Shown here: piece by piece, positions 13,601 through 23,165 of the stretch
How positions within the stretch are numbered: the first letter of the stretch is position 1
Layout: each line of letters begins with the position of its first letter
From: Astropecten irregularis
Taxonomy: Eukaryota > Echinodermata > Asteroidea > Paxillosida > Astropectinidae
Length of the DNA stretch: 64,000 nucleotides
Direction: 5' to 3'
Assembly (NCBI GenBank): GCA_963971285.1
Contig: OZ020246.1
Span: forward strand, 22,055,217 to 22,119,216
Translations under genes and position numbers: made by a program
Notes under the pieces: generated by a model
What the model saw: the letters and a program-made list of their open reading frames with translations, nothing else
What the model was told of the DNA's origin: nothing
The model's database searches: none

Positions 13601-16600
13601 AAAATTATTGTAATATTTCCCAACAAAATGAAGAAAAACAAAAGAAAATTCAACAAATGGGTTTAAGCTCTTGCTTCTGACTTATTTTTTTAAATGTTAT
13701 TTGTCTGTGAATGGATTATGAATGATATAATCACATAATCATCTACCGAAATACATATCAAGGACTTGGAGGGGGCAGAAAATATGACCACGCCCTTTTT
13801 TTTCAGTTGCATTGTGGGAAAGTTATTCTTATTTTTTGTTGTTCCTCAAACGATACCACATTTTCTCAAACGTGATACCACAATTTGAAGCCACATACTA
13901 TGTAGCAAAGCTGTTAATTGTATAAAATTCCATTTTATGAAGTCAAACCTTAGATGTAATGGGTGTTGAGCTAACTCCTTATTAAGAGGGTTTTCAGAAC
14001 TTTGCTCCTTGACTTATCATTTTCACCCTCTCAAAGTCTTTGAAAAGTGAAAGAAAGAAACCTGACTGGGGTAGGATTTGAACCTGAGACCAAAGACTTT
14101 TTCAGATATGCCAAAGATTATCTGGCAGCTCTTGATCACTTACCCTTTCAAATAACGGCATTTGAAGGAAGTCTGGGCTGGTGTTGTACAACCTCTGGAG
14201 GGAATGGGTCAGGTCATACGTCGTAGAGAAATAGCAGTCATTGCTCTCAAGCACGTAGTTCACCATTGATTCATACGTACGGTTATCCTGTTGCTATCAA
14301 TAAAACAGTGTAGATACACACAATACATGTAGGATGTGTTACACACTCTCAACACGTTGAGGGCAGTCTTTGTGATAAACTTAGGGTGCATTCGTTTAGC
14401 TAACACGGGTCAGCCCTTACTGGAAATGGTCGTGCTATACTGCACAAAACAAGCGAGAGAATGTCGACGAGGTTGACTGGTGTCGACCCGGGGGAGCTAA
14501 ATGAATGCACCCATAATGGGCACAGTCAAAAGAATGAGAATTTTAGTGATGCAAAAATTTCTGCAACACATGAAAGATAAAACATGGTTCATTCCGACAG
14601 TATGGGCCAAGATTTGTTATTCTGGACCATAGATGAAGGCACCCAGTACATTCCTAATACTAGTCTTACATTCCTAATTACCCTTCAAATTAGAATTTGT
14701 CACTATCTTTCAAATGTACATAATGTTAATGGTACCATGCCACTTTTAAGTACATGTGTATTTTGCACTGCAATTAAAGGACAACTTTTTTTCCAAAAAC
14801 TCTGGAGACTAAGAAATCAAACTAATCCTTCTTCATATTTTACTGAAAAATGAATCTGCTGCAAGAGATATAAAGTCACTGAAAGATGAGCAAGGAATCG
14901 TTCAAGAAACTAATTAATTTAATTGGTTAAACTTTTTTAAACATTTGATCATTTTGATGGCTTTTTCGCGGAAGCAGAAAAACCAATCAGATGCCAACAT
15001 GGTAATCAGCGGACACTACTTGGAAAAAACACCTTCTGGCATGACACAAGTAAAAACTTTACAAGGTTATGAATCAAACCTGTTGCTCATTGAGATGCGT
15101 GAGTGACCTCTTGTAGGGTATAATCTCATGACCAGTGATCTTCCAGATGGTCTGACCGTTAATTTCTCCAACCTTGGACTTCTTGGTGATGACCACCAGG
15201 TATGGGCCTAAAAAAAAATAAAATCAGATGGTCAGCTTGGTCAGAAGTAGTACTAATACCATAGAATTTTCCACATAAGCCCCGTCCACACTGGAATTTT
15301 ATTTGCTAAAGTTACAAAGACGCTGGGTACCCATTTAAGTCCAGTGCGGACATCTCAGGAAGTCTTCCTCTCAGTTACATTTCCCACCCTGCGAGGGCAA
15401 TTCTACCTGCCAACTTCTGCCCAGGAAGAATTCCTGAGACATTTAATCCAAGAGGAAAAGTCCAGTGTGGACAGTGCGAGTTGGGTACCCTCATGAGCCT
15501 AGTATTGTCAGCTCGGTAATTCTTCCGTGCGTGCACGGTTAAGTCACCCGAGTCAAAAGTCCAAGTGCGGACACCAGTAATATTTGCCCATTTTTCATTT
15601 ACCCATTGGCTCGGTGAAACCCCTGAAAAAAAAAAGTCCAGTGTGGACAGGGCTTTAGAGTAGGCATTATAAATGCTGTTTATTATTATGAGGTGTTCTT
15701 TGGTTTTTATTACTGAGTTATCGGTGGGCATTTCAGCTGAGGTTAAGACATGAACCAATTGGCTTGCAAGGCTAGCACAGAGTAACATTATGTAGCATCA
15801 AACTGGGCGCCACTAATTATAAAGTAAAAAGGTTTGATAGTTCCACACGAAATATGAACCCTGTTGCCATGACAAACTCATTTGCATAATGCTGTCATGC
15901 CAAACTCGGTGAAAGCCATATTGTAAATGTTACAACTTAAAAGTAATTTCATACTTTAGTTTTTGACAAAGAAATGGGCAAAAATATCAAGAAAGATACA
16001 GTAACAGTTATCTGTGAAATTTCCAGTCCCATACGGTGCCCACTTTTGAGAAAACAGTGAAAATGCCCAAGGTATTTTACAATCTATTGGAGTTTTGATC
16101 TTCCTGATATCAAAATTGTTTTTGGTCACTGGTTTTACTCTTTTCTTTATAAATACAGCATTTCAGGCAGAAAAAAATGAATGGTATGTTTCTACCATCA
16201 CCATCTTCATACCCTGTAAGCTATAGGTCAATCTGTGAACATTTCTGTTTCAGTACGCTACCAAAGTACAATAGAACATCTTAGCATAAACATGGAGGAA
16301 TGCCCCATATTGGTGCAAGAATACACCAATCCCTGTGGCTGCTAACCGACAGGACTCAAAGCTGAGATCAATAGACAATGCCTTCATTGCATTTTGAGTC
16401 ATCTAAATGAATTTTCATAAATTATCCATCACACTGTTATCACAGGCATACAATTTCAAGGAAGAAAATGTATGAATACAAACGTATAATTTAGTCCAGA
16501 TCTGGCTAGAAGTACCAGCACAAAAATAGCCTCTCAGTATTAATAATCACAGACTGTCCTCATATGATGTTGTTCTTTGCTCCCATCGTACCATCACATT

Positions 16601-19600
16601 TTCCTTGATGATATCCAGTATTTCATCAACATATGTCAGGTTGTATTACTATGTGTATGGTGTATGGGATGCATGGAGGATGGAATTTTACAAAGAAACG
16701 ACACAAGCGAGTAATTATGATGATGTAGCCTTGACTGATTGTCAACTGGAAAATGTCAAAACATGCAAAATAAAGTGCACAGCCAGGGGCCAATTTCATG
16801 TAGATGTTAAGCACAATAAAAAAAGCACAAAATGTCTTGCTCAATAAAACACAACCAGCATTAAACATTTCATGTGATATTCATGGTCAGCGAACAACAG
16901 CCAAGGAACAATCACAAGTGATGCACAACATATGGACATTTGGTTGTTAATCCTGAAAAAAAAATCATTTAATATTCATGAATCCTGATTTTATTAAGAC
17001 AGAAACTTCATAGTTAGCCAATTTTTGTGCTAAGGAGGGCTGTGAAATTTGCCCCTGTATGGTGTATGTTAAGATATTGCATGATAAATGATTAATGCTT
17101 ACCTGCTAAGAGGCGGATGGTTCCCATGAGTCCACATATTGGCTTACTGGATGCAAATGGTGGAATCTGGCCAGAAGACTCTATACAAACATATGACAAG
17201 TTACAACTGAATTATTACAAACACAGTCAGTAGGACATTGATGAGCAATACACCACTCTTCCCAATAGACCGATCCGACATACCATCCGCCATTACTGCG
17301 GTGTCCCTGTCAGCCTTTTGTGTGGCAACAAAAGAATGTACGCTCTGCTGCACTCTTTACTGCAGGGCCAATTACATGAAACGCAAGTCGGATTCCTGTA
17401 TAGAGCTAACTCCTCTCTACTCTACACCTATCTTCATCATACAACCAGTGGCATATCTAGGGGGAGGGGGCGGGGGCAAGGGGGGCACATGCCCCGGGCA
17501 CCACTTTTTAGGGTTTAGGGGGCCCAAAAAAAAATGCGAAGGCAGAAAAAGATAGCTGTACTATTAAATTTATTGAAAATCTTATCCAACGAAAAAACAA
17601 AGAAAGTTTCTAATTTTAAATTTTCTGATTTTAATTTTTTTTTCATTGACATCAGAAGTTGGAATTAGGGGCGCAATATTAACTCTTGCCCCCCGGGCGC
17701 CGTTTTCCCTACTACTGCTTACAATCCCCCATCAACTTGTACAAATTCAAGCAGGCTAACATTATTTACAAGAAACTGTATCCATAAGGGATACATATCA
17801 AACACAAATTGACTTGCAGGTTTTTTGCGAGCTAAGACATCACGCCACAAGAGATATAGTGACTGTCACGATCAATTTCCATCACTGTTGTGGACTAAAC
17901 ACACAGTGGCAAGTAAAGCTCCAATAATGATATACAAAGTTTCTACTAATTCTTTTTATATTTCAGTGTAGCGCAACTATACAGCAAACACGGTGAGAAC
18001 CACAGAAATGGTCCGTTATAGCGATTTTAAACAGCAATGCTTGCAGGAATGTTTGTACACAAACATTCGGAGTCAAGGATGATATTTGATCATATCATAG
18101 CTGTAATTTTTGGAATAGCCGCGTTCATTATAGTGGCTTTCCACTGTAATCAAGAATATTTACTAGCCATTCAGATTTTGATATGCATTCAGTCTTGAGG
18201 TTCTGGCGTTAAATATTAAATCAATAAAGATTTACCTATCTACATTCATCCCTATCCTCAAAAGACAGGTAGAAAGCAAGGTCATTATAAGCGGTTGAGT
18301 GTGATATTAAGTGTGATATCATTATACTCAGTGAATACTAAGTGAATACTCAGAGAATACTCAGAGAATACTCACTAAATACTCAATGAATATTCACTGA
18401 ATACTCATTGAATACTCATTGAATACTAAGTGAATACTCACTGAATACTCACTGAATACTCAGCGAATACTCAGTCAATACTCAGAGCTCACCTTCAAGT
18501 GTGATCTCCTGGCTGTGTCTATCAATGATCAGCAGTTCCTTGGTGCCATCATCACGTGCTTCCACACAGAACTTATCATCTGTGGTGTACCTGTATTTAT
18601 AAACCATGTCAATAACACAGTAGAATTGTAGTGCACTTTCCTCACTTGAATAATAGGTCTTACAAACATTACAATCCATTATTTATTATGAAAAAATTAA
18701 TGCACTGAATAAAAACCTGAATGAATTTGAAAATGGTTATAGGTGCAACCTGAAATTCAAGTTCCAAGGCAGATGGCTTGGTTCATACTTCATGCAAATT
18801 AAAAAGCGAAGCGATTTGTTGTCATAACTTTTGCAGCGAACAATTTGCACTTAAGTTTAAATGTACTTGGAGTATGGAAGCCCTCCATTGGATGGTCTGA
18901 TTTTGCAATCCTAGCAGGATCTTTCTCAAAGGCTTAATTACAAGAGGACAAGAAACTGTACACATACATGGATGAGAGGATTCAGAACAAAAAGGGGGGT
19001 CAGAATGACCAGGGAGGATAGGGTTGGGATAGTGTGGTCAGGGGAAGGGGACAAAGAAGTCTGGGGGTAGGCAAGATCAAAGGTAGACAATAACAAAGAA
19101 GTGAAGATCTACATGAGGGATGAGGGGAACAATGGGGATGAAAAGGGAAATTAAGGGGTACAGAAGTGTTGAACTTCTTGCAAATATTCATTGTGGATAT
19201 CCAGTTATGACATCAATGGACCCTTCCGGCCTGTCAATCAAACTCATGCGCATTGACCAATTGGAGGACCCCTTTTAATCAGGTGACCACGAAAGCCTTG
19301 GTCAAACTCGGTCACATGCGGTATGTAAAACATACACGTGGGCGGGGCTTAAGAGCAAAGCCGGAACGGTCCATTAAGCTTAGCACGAAGCAATCCCATG
19401 AACATGATATAGGGTCAACCGGGCGTAGATATTCTGCACATTTTTTTTTTAATTGTGATATCGGGACTAAAACAGAACAACAAACTTGAAAAAGGAATGA
19501 ATGCATTTTAATGCAGTATACTTTCCGAACATGTCTAAAAGAGTCTACGTTAGCTGAAACTAAAGTAGTCACACTAATAATAGGCACCAGCTGGCTTAGG

Positions 19601-20411
19601 ACATTCAGTCACAGAATGCTCACTGTATACTGCATATACTGACAGGGACAGCACTCATAATGCTAGACCCATTTACATGGCCCAGGATACTCTTACATTC
19701 CTGAGAGTCCAGATCATGGGCCCTGTGTCACAGTTGCATATAAATGCCGTCAAATTTCCATCCCCTAGGCCTATATGTTATTTCACAAATTTAAATTTGA
19801 CCAGTTTACTGAGTACTTGCGGACATTTTGACATAGCCAAGAAATTAGACAAAGGGGGACTTTGCCATATACATATAGGGCCCTAATAATATCGTGCACA
19901 ATTTCAGAACTTAAAAATCCAGTTGATCTTTCCTTCCTCCATGGTTAAACCAGCGTCCTTTTACTTTTTTAGGCCAATCATTCACATACACAAATCTCTC
20001 TCAAATACTTTTAAAAGCCTATCCATTCAGTATGGTATGGGTGTCCAACATATGTGATCTACCTTAAAATCGAATAAAAATTTACTGGGGCCATGATGCT
20101 GGATGCGTACCGCAATAACTGCATCTCATTCTCAGTGCATGTTTTGTGTGCAAAGCCACAGCATTCCTAATCTACATTTTGTAACGGACACGTTAGGCGT
20201 ACACTACCGTACTACGGCATATTATTTTGCACCGTTTTTGTTTGATAAAAACGGGATACAACTAAACACAGCCGACCTGAGTATAAACTCCCAGCATTGG
20301 AAATATACTGGCGATATAAATAAGAACGTATAAACAGTAAACTATCCCGAATAATACTTAAAAAAGCACCGGGAGATAAACTTACAACACCAACGTCTCG
20401 TGCACCGCCAT
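3705..20411 (-). CDS. SACM1L: SACM1L: phosphatidylinositol-3-/4-phosphate phosphatase SAC1, 19 coding exons, complete
   Basis: SAC1 removes phosphate from PI4P (and PI3P) on ER and Golgi membranes and keeps the ER-Golgi PI4P gradient. I assembled coding exons on the minus strand at 20386-20411, 18493-18590, 17103-17180, 15080-15207, 14144-14293, 13250-13309, 12652-12685, 12112-12299, 11329-11415, 10815-10883, 10016-10095, 9583-9681, 8619-8757, 7607-7682, 6576-6648, 5722-5815, 5030-5131, 4605-4665 and 3705-3841. All introns are GT-AG and all phases agree, giving 1779 nt and 592 residues (human about 587). Collinear matches to the human protein as I remember it include [56 protein letters not shown] and [14 protein letters not shown]. 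The start ATG has a good context (CAACATGG) and an in-frame TGA upstream. Donors of exon 4 (GTTTGA) and exon 7 (GTATCC) are weak. The introns are full of MITEs, but no exon is disrupted. Confidence 0.97.
3930..4297. mobile_element. TTAA-flanked MITE family B, copy 1 (SACM1L intron 18)
   Basis: Starts AGGTACAGTACATGATTGGTAA directly after TTAA (3926-3929) and ends ACCAATCATGTATTATACCT before TCAA, a mutated TTAA. The interior shares with family A the module TTTCCGCCTGAAATGGTGTA and TTCACAGATTTACG. TTAA duplication is typical of piggyBac-type elements. Confidence 0.85.
4785..4925. mobile_element. MITE with GGGCCTGTTTGTTTCG ends, copy 1 (SACM1L intron 17)
   Basis: 141 bp. Left GGGCCTGTTTGTTTCG; right CGAAACAAACAGGCCC, a perfect 16-bp inverted terminal repeat. 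Interior related in inverted orientation to the copy at 5940. Confidence 0.9.
5249..5583. mobile_element. TTAA MITE family B, copy 2 (SACM1L intron 16)
   Basis: Flanked by TTAA on both sides (5245-5248, 5584-5587). Left end AGGCACAGTAAGGGATTACC, right end ACCAATCATGTATTATACCT. Non-coding; same interior as copy 1. Confidence 0.85.
5940..6083. mobile_element. MITE with GGGCCTGTTTGTTTCG ends, copy 2 (SACM1L intron 15)
   Basis: 144 bp with left GGGCCTGTTTGTTTCG and right GAAACAAACAGGCCC. It contains GATATTTGATCTTGCAAATC, the inverse of GATTTGTAAGATCAAATATG in copy 1. Confidence 0.9.
6850..7014 (+). mobile_element. tRNA-like SINE, copy 1 (SACM1L intron 14)
   Basis: Contains GGCTGGAAGGCTCAGTTGGTAGAGCG (A-box-like D arm) and GGTTCAAATCC (B box). 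The 5' GGCTGG(A) can pair with 3' (T)CCAGTC as an acceptor stem. A shared tail CAATTTTTCTTTGTTCACTT follows. It faces copy 2 across 75 bp, forming an inverted pair. Confidence 0.8.
7095..7255 (-). mobile_element. tRNA-like SINE, copy 2, inverted to copy 1
   Basis: Reverse orientation: AAGTGAACAAAGAAAAATTG, then a decayed T arm, ACCAACTGAGCTATCCAGCCC (D arm reversed) and CAGTCAGAAGCCATGAAACC, which also precedes copy 1. Confidence 0.8.
7981..8484. mobile_element. Palindromic GTACTCG-rich element (SACM1L intron 13)
   Basis: Ends AGTGTTGTAGTAC and GTACTGACTACAACACTG are inverted. The interior repeats GTACTCG/CGAGTAC many times near both ends. GTCTAGC occurs at 7964-7970 and 8484-8490, close to both ends, and may mark a target duplication. 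Confidence 0.7.
8619..8757 (-). CDS. SACM1L: SACM1L exon 13: catalytic C-X5-R loop
   Basis: This exon encodes residues 367-412 after completing a split Gly codon. It carries [13 protein letters not shown], the Sac-family CX5R(T/S) active-site loop, with the predicted nucleophile Cys388 and phosphate-binding Arg394. These correspond to Cys389 and its partner Arg in human SAC1 as I recall. All loop residues are intact, so the enzyme should be catalytically competent. Flanking splice sites are strong (GTAG acceptor, CAG|GTAAGG donor). Confidence 0.96.
8833..9176. mobile_element. TTAA MITE family A, left tip lost (SACM1L intron 12)
   Basis: Reads CTTTGGTTTTTGACAAAGAA at the left and ends CTACCAAAGTATGATATA at the right. 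It directly abuts the palindromic element at 9177. Both outer tips are degraded. Confidence 0.75.
9177..9436. mobile_element. Long near-perfect palindrome (SACM1L intron 12)
   Basis: About 120-bp arms centred near 9306: TACCGATCCGATGGC.. CGCCATTACTGCAGTGTCC.. ACAAAAGAATTTACGTCCGC mirrored by GCGGACGTAAATTCTTTTGT.. GGACACTGCAGTAATGGCGG.. GCCATCCGATCGGT. A fold-back MITE; half of a related copy lies at 17268-17372. Confidence 0.9.
9791..9969. mobile_element. Tc1/mariner (pogo)-like MITE (SACM1L intron 11)
   Basis: 179 bp, TACAATGGAACATCGCTATA at the left and TATAGTGGCGTTCCACTGTA at the right. The CA(G)TGGAAC..GTTCCACTG ends between TA dinucleotides, with CGCTATAA/TTATAGTGG, resemble pogo/Tigger-type ends. 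A decayed relative lies at about 17985-18150. Confidence 0.75.
11003..11201. mobile_element. GGGGCCAATTTCAT-end MITE, decayed left end (SACM1L intron 9)
   Basis: Right end GTGCTTAAGCAGCTCTATGA AATTGGCCCC; left part TTTGCTTAAGCACCAAAGACC. Interior AACAATGGCCGAATACAA is shared with the copies at 32979 and 33186. Confidence 0.78.
11692..11860 (-). mobile_element. tRNA-like SINE, copy 3 (SACM1L intron 8)
   Basis: AAAAGTGAACAAGGAAACATTG.., CCAACTGAGCTATCCAGCCC and AGTCAGAAGCCATGAAACCC in reverse orientation. It joins a GGCTCAGG-type element immediately downstream. Confidence 0.78.
11865..12068. mobile_element. GGCTC-repeat MITE, copy 1 (SACM1L intron 8)
   Basis: Interior AACCAGAGAATCTACTTCC and ATGGATTCACAAAATGG is shared with copies at 59010 and 59991. 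Ends carry GGCTC/GAGCC hexamer repeats (CAGGCTCATGCTCCAGC; GGAGCAGGAGCTGGAGCC). Confidence 0.75.
13041..13188. mobile_element. Palindromic MITE with AGTTGTGTGG ends (SACM1L intron 6)
   Basis: 148 bp; AGTTGTGTGG..AAAAGAGCCGGTTAACTCG mirrored by GAGTTAACCGGCTCTTTT..CCACACAACT. A partial relative lies at 7770-7845 (GGCTCTTAAAAGAGCC, TTTACTCGACG). Confidence 0.88.
14384..14512. mobile_element. MITE with GGGTGCATTCGTTTAGCT ends (SACM1L intron 4)
   Basis: 129 bp; left GGGTGCATTCGTTTAGCTAA, right AGCTAAATGAATGCACCC, 18-bp inverted ends with one mismatch. The interior repeats GTCGAC twice. No clear target duplication. Confidence 0.87.
15277..15655. mobile_element. MITE with AAGCCC..GTCCACACTGGA ends (SACM1L intron 3)
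   Basis: 379 bp; left AAGCCCCGTCCACACTGGA, right TCCAGTGTGGACAGGGCTT. Internal copies of (A)GTCCAGTGTGGAC and GTCCAGTGCGGAC suggest a compound or subterminal-repeat structure. The open frame inside shows no transposase motif. Confidence 0.85.
15952..16275. mobile_element. TTAA MITE family A, decayed copy (SACM1L intron 3)
   Basis: CATACTTTAGTTTTTGACAA at the left and GCTACCAAAGTACAATAG at the right, with the family interior between. Flanking TTAA sites are not preserved. Confidence 0.75.
16787..17055. mobile_element. GGGGCCAATTTCAT-end MITE, copy (SACM1L intron 3)
   Basis: Left GGGGCCAATTTCATGTAGAT, right GCTGTGAAATTTGCCCC. Interior TGATATTCATGGTCAGCGAA and CAACCAAATG-type words are shared with the copies at 50428 and 57110. 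It ends about 45 bp from exon 3. Confidence 0.8.
17268..17372. mobile_element. Half copy of the 9177 palindromic element (SACM1L intron 2)
   Basis: GACCGATCCGACATACC, CCGCCATTACTGCGGTGTCC and CAACAAAAGAATGTACG match one arm of the 9177 element. The second arm is absent. Confidence 0.75.
17446..17717. mobile_element. hAT-like element with CAGTGGC ends, decayed (SACM1L intron 2)
   Basis: Left CAGTGGCATATCTAGGGGG followed by G-rich sequence; right end ..CCCTACTACTG. Flanks CATACAAC and CTTACAAT match at 6 of 8 bases, consistent with an old 8-bp duplication. Confidence 0.6.
17985..18150. mobile_element. Decayed relative of the 9791 element (SACM1L intron 2)
   Basis: GGTCCGTTATAGCGATTT at the left and GTTCATTATAGTGGCTTTCC ACTGTAA at the right, with the shared word AGTCAAGGATGAT inside. 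Confidence 0.55.
18326..18485. repeat. 11-bp tandem array abutting the SACM1L exon 2 donor
   Basis: Fourteen consecutive 11-bp units (consensus ACTCACTGAAT) at 18326-18479, then a partial unit running into the splice donor at 18491-18492. On the gene's strand three units read GTGAGTATT (from 18370, 18436 and 18447), a near-consensus 5' splice site, just downstream in the intron from the real donor GAAG|GTGAGC. Confidence 0.95.
19214..19375. mobile_element. MITE with AATGGACCCTTCCGGC ends (SACM1L intron 1)
   Basis: Left AATGGACCCTTCCGGC, right GCCGGAACGGTCCATT: 16-bp inverted ends with one mismatch. Interior contains ACCAATTGG (CCAAT-type), CACGTG and GGGCGGGGC (GC box). Confidence 0.8.
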
Positions 20412-20530
20412 GTTGGACCGGCCGGTTGATAAGGGTCAAAGGTCAATGTCTTCTGCAAGGTTATTTTCATCTCCGGCACGCCCCCCCCCCCCCCCCCCAT
20501 AAAAGAAATCGGTGTACGAAGTGAAATCAA
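20412..20530 (-). promoter_or_regulatory. SACM1L 5' UTR and proximal promoter region
   Basis: This is the sequence immediately upstream of the SACM1L ATG. It holds a GC-rich patch (GACCGGCCGG), an in-frame TGA that closes upstream reading, and an 18-base poly-C run at 20481-20498 (poly-G on the gene strand). No TATA box is evident. The transcription start is not defined by the sequence. The poly-G run on the sense strand could form a G-quadruplex in DNA, or in RNA if transcribed. Confidence 0.5.
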
Positions 20531-21129
20531 ATCAACAAAATCGTAACATGTTATGCCTGGTTTTTAAATGATAATTTATTTGGGATGTGGGATTAATGTC
20601 ATTTATAAAAACAAAATTGCAACTATTATTGCAGAGTATATTATAAACACCTGCTGCAAAATAATGCATCAACTTGTTAATTAATGATGCGATCCTTTCC
20701 AACAGGTTTGTGCAGTGATAATCTCGGAGTTGACACGTTGAACGGTGTTAACGTTCATTTCTGGCAATGAACAGCCGTTGTTTGTAGAAATTCAATTAAA
20801 TTTATGATGGATTTTTAATATAACATATTCAGAGATGCTAGTTTTGAGTTGAGACTGCAGAAACAAAACATTCTAACGGCATGATAATTATAGGAGATGA
20901 AGAGTAATACAAATAGATTATCGGGTGGCTATGCTAGCCTGTTTAATGTGTTATAATATTAATTTTTATCAATGTTGTTGCCAGAATGATTTATATCAAC
21001 TATACACCGTGTCAGTCCTGGCGGCATTCAATGTCCGGCCGGCTAAGTTAAGAGGGGGAGGGGTGATGCATAAAAGGGGCGTGTCTACGAATGATGCTGA
21101 TGATGAAGACGATGTCAAATATAGCATTT

Positions 21130-21311
21130 TTGGTAAATGTTTATATACTGTAGGGACAAGTAAACATTTTGTTATATTCATTGCAGTGTATTTATATGTG
21201 CATGACTATAAATGTTCTTTTTGGTAAATGTTTATATACTGAAGGGATAAGTAAACATTTTGTTATATTCATTGCAGTGTATTTTTATGTGCATGACTAT
21301 AAATGTTCTTT
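21130..21311. repeat. 91-bp tandem duplication
   Basis: TGGTAAATGTTTATATACTG starts at 21131 and again at 21222. The two copies differ at only a few bases (TAGGGACAAG versus AAGGGATAAG), so the duplication is recent. Confidence 0.92.
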
Positions 21312-21657
21312 GTTTCAGTCTGTATTTTGTAGTTATAATTCACCAAAGAAAATAATACAAAGTGAAGTATATAAATTGCCGTCTAATTTACATTGTCAGT
21401 ACAAAAGATTATGAAGAAAAGTTGTAAGGTAGGCCTACATATTCCCCCCTTTTTTCTTTCTTTAGGAAACAATTCTATTCCCGTCCGTATTTCTGAGTGA
21501 CATAAAATGATAATATAATGTAGTTTATCACTGACTCACTGATGTATTTTCTGCGGAGAAATTTATTACGGCCCCCCTTAATATTGTGCAAGTGACAATT
21601 TGTTAATAAAAATCGCACGGCGCTGAGAATGTTCAAAGAAAAACTCGAGTTGCTTAA

Positions 21658-22390
21658 AGGCATTATGCAGGATTAGGATTGGTAAAGGTAACAGAACAGC
21701 TGTTCACTATTCATAATTTAATTTGTCATGGAATAAAAACAAACCTGTGAAATATTCAGGTCATCATCGGAAACTGTAGAAAATGGTGAAAACGATCACA
21801 GCATTTTCAAATCTATTCACAGGAGTTTTGATCTCAGCCCGAGATCAAAACTGTTTTCGGTCTTTGTTTGACTAATTTCTGGATAAATACATCATTTTAT
21901 AGGCGGAAATGTCTTAAAGGGATTGCATACGTTTGGTAATTTGAGCCTACTGTTTGTTTCAAACCAATATAATTGTATATATATACCATAAAACTAACCT
22001 GTAAAAGTTTCAATTCAAAAGGTGGCAGCGTTTTTGATATTTTGGCGACAAACTAGAGCGGTTATTTCACGCCAGAGAACAGTTAGTCAATAGCTGAGAA
22101 GCGTTACGGCCATAACGCTTCTCAGATTCATAATTTTTGGAGATAAAAAGTGACATATTTTTCCATAACCGCGGTACTTCGAATTGAACGTTTCTCAATA
22201 TGCATTATACTATCCAAAGCAGCTGTACTTCCCACCAGGTAAGTTTTTATTGCCATAAATTTTCAGAGTCATTACCAAACGTATGCAGTGCCTTTAACGG
22301 TATGTTTCTACCAGCACCATCTATACCCTGAATATTATACGTAAATATGTGAACATTTCTGTTTGGGTATACCAATCATGTACTATACCT
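21658..22390. mobile_element. TTAA MITE family B, copy 3, split by a nested family C element
   Basis: Outer element, flanked by TTAA at 21654-21657 and 22391-22394. It contains the whole family C element (21918-22293) inserted at its internal TTAA. The right-hand TTAA is directly followed by a family A element, so three elements form one block. Confidence 0.9.
21918..22293. mobile_element. TTAA MITE family C nested inside family B
   Basis: 376 bp, starting AGGGATTGCATACGTTTGGT and ending ACCAAACGTATGCAGTGCCT, with TTAA at 21914-21917 and 22294-22297. Other family B copies read through this point with a single TTAA (e.g. CATTTTAATGGTATG near 38862, 35168), so the empty site is visible in sister copies. 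Confidence 0.92.
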
Positions 22391-22394
22391 TTAA

Positions 22395-22746
22395 AGGTAT
22401 CATACTTTGGTAAGACACCAACGCAGAAATGTTCACAGATTTACGTATAACGTACAGGGTATGAAGATGGTGGTGGTAGACAGATACCGTTAAAAATGTT
22501 CCACCTGAAATTGTGTATTTATCCAGAAATTAGTAAAACAACGACCGAAAATCTTTTTGATCTTTTAAAAGATCAAAAATAAAAGAGAAAAGACTTGAAT
22601 TACTGTGGCCGTTTTTCACAGTTTTCTCAAAAAGTGGGCACCATATGGGACTGAAATTTTCACAGATGACTATTACTGTATCGTCCTTGATATTTTTGTC
22701 CATGAATCTGTATTTCTTTGACAAAAACCAATGTATGATATTACCT
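22395..22746. mobile_element. TTAA MITE family A, copy abutting family B
   Basis: Starts AGGTATCATACTTTGGTAAG after the shared TTAA and ends CCAATGTATGATATTACCT before TTAA (22747-22750). Contains the hairpin TTTTTGATCTTTTAAAAGATC typical of family A. Confidence 0.9.
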
Positions 22747-23165
22747 TTAACTGTAACTTATTTATCATCCCTTATATTATAACGTTTTATCAGGGACCGC
22801 TCCTGCATACACGGGATGCAAGACGCTTCCGGTCTGATTTCTTCCGTGATATTGCCAGAGCTTTAAATTATAAAGTCGAAGTTCACACCACCACCGTTTT
22901 CTAATGAATCTCTCAAGCTCTCTGCATACAGTGAAATAAATTGCATCATTTTCATCCTTTCGGGCAGATGAAGAATGATTTATGACGAGCACAGATTAGG
23001 TGAACTTAGTGGAATTGGTTTGAAAAAGCTACGAGAGAATTTCCTGTCTCAATGAAAAAAACTCTTTTGGTAAACAAAGTCCCCAAATATAAGACGGTCA
23101 TCAATTTACTCGGCACAGGTATAATGATTATCTAAAGTGACTACCTGTCATACCACATCCATTAA

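Noticed and set aside
18326..18480. CRISPR-like array
   Set aside because: Units are contiguous 11-mers without spacers in a eukaryotic intron; it is a minisatellite.
22777..22992. 71-codon minus-strand frame (RELERFIRKRWWCELRLYN) as an exon
   Set aside because: Looks somewhat protein-like but has no flanking splice sites that I trust, no family match and no neighbouring exons.
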